From contig NZ_CP092497.1 in the NCBI RefSeq assembly GCF_022479115.1, positions 868,001 to 932,000 of the forward strand: 64,000 bases of DNA, read 5' to 3'. Under the pieces are notes generated by a model. It was not told the origin of the DNA, made no database searches, and saw only the letters and a program-made list of their open reading frames with translations. Source of the DNA: Amycolatopsis sp. EV170708-02-1. GTDB taxonomy: Bacteria; Actinomycetota; Actinomycetes; Mycobacteriales; Pseudonocardiaceae. Shown here piece by piece: positions 63,945-64,000 of the stretch; the first letter of the stretch is position 1; each line of letters opens with the position of its first letter. The position numbers and the translations under genes were made by a program.

Positions 63945-64000
63945 GTGACTGGGACGGAACGAAGGCGCCGTGGGGTTGCACATGATCCCGGCCCGTTCAC

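Overview
The window looks like a chromosomal segment of a high-GC actinomycete, most likely a Pseudonocardiaceae and probably Amycolatopsis. That is an inference from the very strong G/C bias at third codon positions, many GTG/TTG starts, actinobacterial-only families (DUF3159, DUF3710, DUF3093, DUF4193, DUF3039, DUF3099) and the gene order. From memory, the order RNA methyltransferase - APC permease - two TrkA/Ceo proteins - DUF3159 - OB-fold - hydrolase - DUF3710 - dut - DUF3093 - DUF4193 - Cei - suhB - ppgK - sigA, with sigB further on, matches Mycobacterium tuberculosis around Rv2689c to Rv2710. I found no rRNA, tRNA, CRISPR array or transposase.

Layout. 0-11 kb: a catabolic operon (aldehyde dehydrogenase plus NCS1 permease), an SDR/TetR divergent pair with twin operators, dxs, and a betaine-type operon (aldehyde dehydrogenase, APC permease, GMC oxidoreductase). 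11-14.3 kb: a repeat-rich stretch with a DUF1062 protein, an HNH/DUF222 protein and a tiny Cys-rich protein with its partner. 14.4-27.5 kb: the conserved core block, ending in the principal sigma factor. 27.5-60 kb: accessory and metabolic genes inserted between sigA and sigB. These include secreted proteins of unknown function, a two-component system, permeases, a TetR-regulated hydrolase, a sugar ABC operon with its own ROK regulator, a DEAD/DEAH helicase, a YihY protein, an RND exporter, pseudouridine catabolism (psuG and a PfkB kinase), an M20 amidohydrolase, a methyltransferase and dtd. 60-64 kb: sigB with an ECF-type promoter, a class I fumarase and a lipoprotein.

Two features run through the window. 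First, intergenic spaces, mostly at convergent gene ends, carry long near-perfect palindromes. One family of 46 bp occurs seven times with compensatory changes in both arms, so the paired structure itself appears to be conserved. Other, unrelated palindromes of 41-51 bp occupy equivalent sites. Several of these elements supply the stop codon or last residues of a flanking gene. Second, five genes (APC permease, HNH protein, suhB, sigA, fumarase) each carry one single-base frameshift at a G/C run. Because the housekeeping sigma factor is among them, sequencing or assembly error is the simplest explanation, and those genes are annotated here as intact in vivo.
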